Below are positions 59,274 to 64,000 of a stretch of 64,000 nt of DNA, piece after piece. Positions within the stretch are counted from its first letter, which is position 1, and every line of letters begins with the position of its first letter. The notes under the pieces were generated by a model that was not told the origin of the DNA, made no database searches, and worked only from the letters and a program-made list of their open reading frames with translations. A program made the translations under genes and the position numbers. Origin of the DNA: Streptomyces sp. TBY4 (GTDB taxonomy: Bacteria > Actinomycetota > Actinomycetes > Streptomycetales > Streptomycetaceae); assembly GCF_024213195.1 (NCBI RefSeq), contig NZ_JANAVF010000020.1, positions 79,452-143,451 on the forward strand, written 5' to 3'.

Positions 59274-60272
59274 ATGACTCGCATCGCCATCAACGGATTC
59301 GGCCGCATCGGACGCAACGTGCTGCGTGCTCTGCTCGAGCGCGACAGCAAGCTCGAGGTCGTCGCGGTCAACGACCTCACCGAGCCCACCGCCCTCGCGC
59401 GGCTCCTCGCCTTCGACACCACCTCCGGCCGCCTCGGCCGGCCGGTGAGCGTGGAGGGGGACGTCCTCGTCGTCGACGGCCGCCGCATCAAGGTGCTCGC
59501 CGAGCGCGAGCCGGCGCAGCTGCCCTGGGCCGAACTCGGCGTGGACATCGTGCTGGAGGCCACCGGCCGCTTCGCCACCGCCAAGGCGGCCCGCGCACAC
59601 ATCGAAGCGGGCGCCAAGAAGGTGCTCGTCAGCGCACCGGCGGACGGGGCCGACATCACGCTCGCCTACGGGGTGAACAGCGACTCCTACGACCCGGCCC
59701 TGCACACGATCGTCTCCAACGCCTCCTGCACGACCAACGCGCTCGCGCCGCTGGCCGCCGTCCTGGACGAACTCGCGGGCATCGAGCACGGGTTCATGAC
59801 CACGGTGCACGCCTACACGCAGGAGCAGAACCTGCAGGACGGCCCGCACCGCGACCCCCGGCGCGCCCGTGCGGCCGGCGTGAACATCGTGCCGACCACG
59901 ACGGGCGCCGCCAAGGCCATCGGCCTGGTCCTGCCGAACCTGGACGGCAAGCTCTCCGGCGACTCGATCCGCGTCCCCGTCCCGGTGGGCTCGATCGTCG
60001 AGCTGAACACCACCGTCTCCCGCGACGTGACCCGCGAGGACGTGCTGGCGGCCTACCGCGCCGCGGCCGAAGGCCCGCTCGCCGGCGTCCTGGAGTACTC
60101 GGAGGACGCCCTCGTCTCCTCCGACATCACGGGCAACCCCGCCTCCTCCATCTTCGACTCGGAGCTCACCCGCGTCGAAGGCCGCCACATCAAGGTGGTC
60201 GCCTGGTACGACAACGAGTGGGGCTTCTCCAACCGGGTGATCGACACGCTCGAACTCCTCGCGAGCCGCTGA
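59274..60272 (+). CDS. gap: Glyceraldehyde-3-phosphate dehydrogenase, type I
   Basis: A 332-residue cytoplasmic glycolytic enzyme that oxidises and phosphorylates glyceraldehyde-3-phosphate with NAD. The NAD-binding start is RIAINGFGRIGRNVLRA, the active-site cysteine is in SNASCTTNALAP, with HAYTQEQNLQDGPHRD and the C-terminal WYDNEWGFSNRV. The ATG at 59274 follows AGGGAGA; a GTG at 59238 would add 12 unlikely residues. It has its own 5' region. Whether it is the main or a second gap cannot be told here. Confidence 0.95.
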   Translation: MTRIAINGFGRIGRNVLRALLERDSKLEVVAVNDLTEPTALARLLAFDTTSGRLGRPVSVEGDVLVVDGRRIKVLAEREPAQLPWAELGVDIVLEATGRFATAKAARAHIEAGAKKVLVSAPADGADITLAYGVNSDSYDPALHTIVSNASCTTNALAPLAAVLDELAGIEHGFMTTVHAYTQEQNLQDGPHRDPRRARAAGVNIVPTTTGAAKAIGLVLPNLDGKLSGDSIRVPVPVGSIVELNTTVSRDVTREDVLAAYRAAAEGPLAGVLEYSEDALVSSDITGNPASSIFDSELTRVEGRHIKVVAWYDNEWGFSNRVIDTLELLASR

Positions 60273-60282
60273 GGCCCCGCCT

Positions 60283-61047
60283 TCAGCGGAAGATGGCCAT
60301 CGCCTGAACCTCCAGGACGCCTTCGTCCGGATTCCATTCCTGGACCTTGCCCAGGCAACGGGCGGAGAAGGTGCCCTGGGGGACCTGGTTGCGCAGGCCC
60401 TCCGTGGCGCAGGTGACGCGGACACGGGGGCCGGCGGCGGGGTCGGCCGGGTCTCCGTACGGGGCCAGGAAGACGGTGGATCCGCCCTCGGGGCCCTCGC
60501 CGGTCGCGCGGAACCGGCCCCGGATCAGCACGAAGCCCTCGATGTCGCGCAGCCGGACCTCGCCCCGCGCCGCCGTGGACGCCGTCCGCAGCAGCGCGGG
60601 GCTGCGCGTGACGGACCGGCTCGGAAGGTCGACGTGGACGATGACCCGCTTCTCCTCCAGGACCTTCATGATCAGGCCGATCACCGAGATCGGTTCCGCG
60701 ACCTCCATGTAGCGGCTGACGATCTCGGTGTTCTCCCTGCGGCCGCCGTCCGCACCGACGCCGAAGACCTTCGCACGGACCGTTCCGTCCTTGCTGTCGC
60801 TGGTGCGCTGTTCCACCTCCTTGCGCAGGGCGGCCGTGTACCCGCGCATCTGGTAGTGGTCCATGACCGTCCTGTCGTGCAGGTAGAAGCAGATGCCGTC
60901 CGTGAGGTCCCCGGCAGCGGCCCGCCGGGATCGGACGAGCCCCAGCAGGGCCACCGTCAGGAGCGCCGCGAGGCCCGTCCCGGTGGCCGCCCACAGCAGC
61001 ATCCAGGGCCACCAGACGGCCCACCACGCTTCACTCGTGACACCCAC
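60283..61047 (-). CDS. Membrane-anchored protein, third gene of SBP/VWA operon
   Basis: A 254-residue protein with one N-terminal membrane helix (LLWAATGTGLAALLTVALLG) and a soluble domain of alternating helices and strands: DLTDGICFYLHDRTVMDHYQ, SRYMEVAEPISVIGLIMKVL, VIVHVDLPSRSVTRSPALLR, VRVTCATEGLRNQVPQGTFS. I do not recognise the family. The GTG at 61047 has AAGGAGAT at ideal spacing and overlaps the VWA gene by 17 nt, so the two are translationally linked. A joint function is inferred. Confidence 0.75.
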   Translation of the reverse strand: MGVTSEAWWAVWWPWMLLWAATGTGLAALLTVALLGLVRSRRAAAGDLTDGICFYLHDRTVMDHYQMRGYTAALRKEVEQRTSDSKDGTVRAKVFGVGADGGRRENTEIVSRYMEVAEPISVIGLIMKVLEEKRVIVHVDLPSRSVTRSPALLRTASTAARGEVRLRDIEGFVLIRGRFRATGEGPEGGSTVFLAPYGDPADPAAGPRVRVTCATEGLRNQVPQGTFSARCLGKVQEWNPDEGVLEVQAMAIFR

Positions 61048-62641
61048 GGATCTCCTTGAACGCGTCGAGAAGGGACTGCCCGGTGGCATCGGCCATGTGC
61101 CCGCCGGTGGCCCTGGCGGCCCGGTCGGCTTCCCCCGGGTCGGCTTCGCCGTACCGGACGGTGTAGGTGCGCACCGCGCGTACGGCCGCGGGCAGGGCCT
61201 CGTACCGGGTGAGGAAGGCATCGAGGCTCATCCCGGCGTTGTTCTCCCCGTCGGTCATGAGCACGATGGACACGCGCCGGCCGGGTTCCTTCGCCAGAGC
61301 GCCGGCCGCCGTCCCGTAGGCGTGATCGAGGGCCGACCACACGGCGGTGCCCGGGGCGAAGCCGTCATCGGCGACGAAGCCGCGCAGCCGCTCCAGGTCG
61401 GCCGCACCCGTGTACGTCACGCTCCGCTCGTCCAGTACGCGGCCGCCGAAGCGCATCACCGTGAGGGTCTCGCCCCGGTGGAAACGGGTGAACTTGCCGG
61501 AAGGGGACCCGTCCGCGCCGCTGAGCCCGTCCATCGTGGCGCGCAGGGCCGCGATCCGCTCGCCGCGCATGGAACCGGAGAAGTCGAGCAGGAAGAGGAC
61601 GTGGGCCGGGCGCTCGGTCCGTGCCCGGTCGTAGTCGGCCAGCAGCCGGTCGACGACCGCCTGGCTGTCCGGGAAGTACAGGGCGTTGCCGAGCGGGGCG
61701 CGCAGGTCCGGCCCGCGGGTGATGCCCGGGTCGACCGGCCGGCGCAGCGTCCGTTCCATGATCTTCTGCTGTACCGGTCCGCTCCGGAGCCAGGACGTCA
61801 GCCGGTCGTACGCGGCCCGCTTGGCCGGGTCGAGGAGCATCAGCGGATAGTCGGACAGCACGATGCCGTCCTTCGGATAGACGATCTCCAGGGGAGTGCG
61901 CAGGGTGCCCGCGCGGTTGAGGGCGAGCAGCTCGGACTCGTAGGTGATCAGCGCGTCGAGGTGGTCCTCGCCCCGTACGTAGGCGTCGGCGAGGCGTCCC
62001 GAGCTGTCCTCGGTCACCGCCTGCCCGGTGAAGAAGCCCCGCAGCCGGTCACAGGAGACGTCCTCGGGGCGCAGGGCGCCGCCGGTGCCCGCCGCGGCGG
62101 TCGCGACGCCCACGAGTGCGGCGAGTCCGCTGTTGGTGCGGCGGGGGTCGGCCATGGCGTACTTCAGCGAGCCGGCCGCAGCGGCGTCCGCCAGGTCCGC
62201 CCAGGACAGCCGGCCGTCGGGGGTCGCCCGCCGCAGCGTCCCGGCCACCTCGGGCTTGATGCCGACGACCACGGGGGAGCGCATGGTGCTCGTCGACAGC
62301 GGGCTCTGCGTCAGGCGTCCGCTCTCCTTCAGCAGGAGCTGGAAGGGGCGGGAGGAGGAGAGCCAGGCGAGGTCGTGCCCGTAGCTGCCGGTGGCCAGGG
62401 AGGCGGCGGCCTCGACGGTGCCCCGGTACTCCATCGTCAGCGTGATGCCGGTGTCGCGCCGCAGGTCGTCCAGGAGGGGCTGCATGTCCGCGAGTTCGGA
62501 GCCGGCGAGCACGGTCAGGGTCACCGGCTCGTCCTCGCCCTCGGAGCAGGCGGTGAGCAGGGCCAGTACGTACAGGCAGGCCAGGGCGAGCGCGGTCCGG
62601 GCCCTGCGCCGGCTCCGGCGGCGTGCGCCGTGCGCCGTCAC
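61031..62641 (-). CDS. Lipoprotein fusing a substrate-binding domain to a VWA domain
   Basis: 536 residues. The signal peptide ends at a lipobox (LLTAC32), so it is anchored outside. Residues about 38-330 resemble a type II solute-binding protein (TLTVLAGSELADMQPLLDDL, ITYESELLALNRAGTLRTPL, ASYDRLTSWLRSGP-like end). Residues about 345-530 are a VWA domain with the metal-site motif DFSGSM (353-358) and LMTDGENNAG. Such MIDAS sites bind Mg and protein partners. The start is a GTG overlapping the stop of the upstream gene (GTGA). Ligand unknown; a surface sensor or assembly role is inferred. Confidence 0.82.
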   Translation of the reverse strand: MTAHGARRRSRRRARTALALACLYVLALLTACSEGEDEPVTLTVLAGSELADMQPLLDDLRRDTGITLTMEYRGTVEAAASLATGSYGHDLAWLSSSRPFQLLLKESGRLTQSPLSTSTMRSPVVVGIKPEVAGTLRRATPDGRLSWADLADAAAAGSLKYAMADPRRTNSGLAALVGVATAAAGTGGALRPEDVSCDRLRGFFTGQAVTEDSSGRLADAYVRGEDHLDALITYESELLALNRAGTLRTPLEIVYPKDGIVLSDYPLMLLDPAKRAAYDRLTSWLRSGPVQQKIMERTLRRPVDPGITRGPDLRAPLGNALYFPDSQAVVDRLLADYDRARTERPAHVLFLLDFSGSMRGERIAALRATMDGLSGADGSPSGKFTRFHRGETLTVMRFGGRVLDERSVTYTGAADLERLRGFVADDGFAPGTAVWSALDHAYGTAAGALAKEPGRRVSIVLMTDGENNAGMSLDAFLTRYEALPAAVRAVRTYTVRYGEADPGEADRAARATGGHMADATGQSLLDAFKEIRGCHE

Positions 62642-63882
62642 GGCGCCCCGTCCGGCAGCGGGGCGGGCGGGCAGTCGCCCACGATGGAGATCATCCGCTC
62701 CAGGTAGCGGATCCGGGGCATGGGCGAGCGGGTGTCGTCACTGCGCAGGACGGGCACCGGGACGTTCCGCCCGGTCAGGAACCGCGCCAGCTGGTCTCCG
62801 GCGACCTCGCCGGCCGGGTCCAGGATCCGGAAGCCCAGCTCCATCGCACGGCGGCGCAGCTCCGGGTCCGTGGTGATGAGTTCGCCGAGCCGCTCGCCCT
62901 TGGCGTTCAGGGAGATGAACTGGGGCTGCGTGACGAACTGGCTGGAGGGGTAGAGCAGTACGCGCTCGGAGTCGAGCCGGCCGGATTCGGCCCGGTACCG
63001 GACCTGGTAGGTGAGGTACTGGTGCTCGTACGCCACGACCACCGGGGCGATGCCCTTGCCCTCCGGCGACATGTACGTCCGGAACACGTCGGCGGCGGGC
63101 AGGCCCTGCTCCATGAGGTGTTTGACGGCCTGTCCGCGGCTGCTCGCCTCCTGCTCGGTGGCGGGGACGTCGGGACCGTTGCCGCGCCAGGTGAAGGAGA
63201 CCAGGGCCAGGTAGGTGCCGGCCGAGTTGGAACTGCACACGTCGGGGGTCTGGGCGACGATCCGGTTGGCGTTGGAGATCCCGTGCCGGTCGATGCCGAG
63301 GCTGTTCCAGCGCAGTCCGCCGTCGATGGCGGCGAGGAACTTGTGCATGTCCAGCGAGTAGTAGAGCGGCCGGTCCGCGCCCCCGGAGGGCAGCGGGGCC
63401 GCGATGCCGGCGTCGCGCAGGGTCTCGGCGTACTCCCGGTAGGTGGCGAGCACGATGGGGCTCACGAACGGGCGGTGCACCTTGGCGTACTGGCCGGCCG
63501 CCGCGCGCATTGAGGTGATCAGGTCGCCGGCCGGCTGGCCGGAGGGGAAGACGAAGTCGAAGGCGGCGACGTCCCGCAGGGCGACCTCGCGCGAGCCCGA
63601 GTCGGTCGTGTGGACCCTGATGCGGTGCTTCAGCAGGATCCGCTTGACCTCCTCGTCCTCGAAGAAGTCCCGCTTGGAGGCCATCTTGCCTTCGAGGACG
63701 ACCACCCTCTCGAAGGGCAGCAGCAGATTGCCCGATACGGCCAGCGTGGCGAGCCCCGTCACCACCGTGGCCAGCGCGGGCAGGAAGAACAGCAGCAGGC
63801 TCCGCCGCGACCAGGAGCCGGCCGACCGGCGCCGGACGGCCAGACGTGGCTCCTCGACGATCGGTCTGTCCGCGACAACCAC
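62638..63882 (-). CDS. Membrane-anchored substrate-binding-like protein, first gene of SBP/VWA operon
   Basis: 414 residues. A short cytoplasmic start, one membrane helix (LLLFFLPALATVVTGLATLA), then a large extracellular domain: RVVVLEGKMASKRDFFEDEE, FDFVFPSGQPAGDLITSMRA, VSPIVLATYREYAETLRDAG, PVVVAYEHQYLTYQVRYRAE, LYPSSQFVTQPQFISLNAKG. The pattern resembles solute-binding folds, like the N-terminal half of the next protein, though weakly. The GTG at 63882 is the first plausible start. It overlaps the lipoprotein gene by 4 nt. Function unknown. Confidence 0.75.
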   Translation of the reverse strand: MVVADRPIVEEPRLAVRRRSAGSWSRRSLLLFFLPALATVVTGLATLAVSGNLLLPFERVVVLEGKMASKRDFFEDEEVKRILLKHRIRVHTTDSGSREVALRDVAAFDFVFPSGQPAGDLITSMRAAAGQYAKVHRPFVSPIVLATYREYAETLRDAGIAAPLPSGGADRPLYYSLDMHKFLAAIDGGLRWNSLGIDRHGISNANRIVAQTPDVCSSNSAGTYLALVSFTWRGNGPDVPATEQEASSRGQAVKHLMEQGLPAADVFRTYMSPEGKGIAPVVVAYEHQYLTYQVRYRAESGRLDSERVLLYPSSQFVTQPQFISLNAKGERLGELITTDPELRRRAMELGFRILDPAGEVAGDQLARFLTGRNVPVPVLRSDDTRSPMPRIRYLERMISIVGDCPPAPLPDGAP

Positions 63883-63947
63883 CCGCGCCCCCTAGGCCGT
63901 CTCTTCCGGATCTTGCCTGGCCCGCGCCGCCCGGCACCGCACCTCGC

Positions 63948-64000
63948 CGTGCTGCCGGGGCACCCGAGTACGTCCAGTACGCGGGAGCCCCGGCAGCACG
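63948..64000. repeat. 53-nt palindrome at the window edge
   Basis: CGTGCTGCCGGGGC at 63948 pairs with GCCCCGGCAGCACG at the window end; CCCG/CGGG and GTAC/GTAC pair inside it around a GTCCA loop. It lies upstream of the SBP/VWA operon and could be a terminator of a gene beyond the window or a dispersed repeat. Confidence 0.6.

Overview
The window looks like chromosomal DNA of a Streptomyces species. G+C is very high, start codons are often GTG or TTG, Shine-Dalgarno sites are strong, and the gene families are typical of the genus (DUF5999, ECF42-type sigma factor with a DGPF partner, SpoIIE-type phosphatases, GlxA-type AraC regulators, many exported proteins, near absence of TTA codons). No rRNA, tRNA, CRISPR array or replication origin was seen.

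Layout. 1-5.5 kb: end of an unknown gene, a 90-bp duplicated repeat, a TetR regulator divergent from an acyl-CoA dehydrogenase with two palindromic operators between them, an SRPBCC protein, DUF5999 plus a 30-residue ORF, and a STAND ATPase without a visible DNA-binding domain. 5.6-12.1 kb: a fibronectin-III lipoprotein divergent from a complete nickel-type ABC importer (nikABCDE) preceded by a Nur-box-like sequence. 12.2-20 kb: a small membrane protein, a secreted propeller-like protein, a PP2C phosphatase, and a 1,167-residue secreted protein joining an M4 endopeptidase to an M28 aminopeptidase, divergent from a LysR regulator. 20-26.9 kb: Tat-exported sulfatase with its formylglycine-generating enzyme, TetR, an M19-like secreted hydrolase, AraC, DUF2000. 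26.9-28.1 kb: a G-rich gene-free stretch with two kinds of long direct repeats.

28.1-42.7 kb is the most unusual part: ten co-directional reading frames (eleven genes if an internal start in one of them is used). It combines a Pst-type ABC transporter (PstC, PstA, three different PstS-like proteins, PstB) with Gram-positive surface-complex components: a WxL-like/Ig-repeat protein, a DUF916 (WxL-interacting) protein fused in frame to a LANTG-anchored protein, and a sortase homologue that has lost its catalytic His and Cys. It starts with a YegP-like protein split by PGSG repeats. The PstB gene carries a TTA codon, so it may depend on bldA. The parts resemble the Csc/WxL surface complexes of Firmicutes joined to a phosphate-type importer. 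I know of no described function for this combination.

42.8-46 kb: an ECF42-type sigma factor fused to a degenerate tyrosine-recombinase domain, with its DGPF partner and a divergent DUF998 gene across a 60-bp inverted repeat. 46-49.2 kb: three small exported glycine-rich proteins and a Ser/Thr kinase. 49.2-50.6 kb: an IS1341-like element carrying an intact tnpB. 50.6-56.1 kb: a small LuxR regulator, a large PAS/GAF/PP2C/ATPase protein, a stand-alone acyltransferase that looks like a PKS remnant, and a membrane protein. 56.2-60.3 kb: GH18 chitinase with a DasR-type operator, a GlxA-type regulator, and GAPDH. 60.3-63.9 kb: a tight three-gene operon of two membrane-anchored proteins and a substrate-binding/VWA lipoprotein. 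A 53-nt palindrome ends the window.
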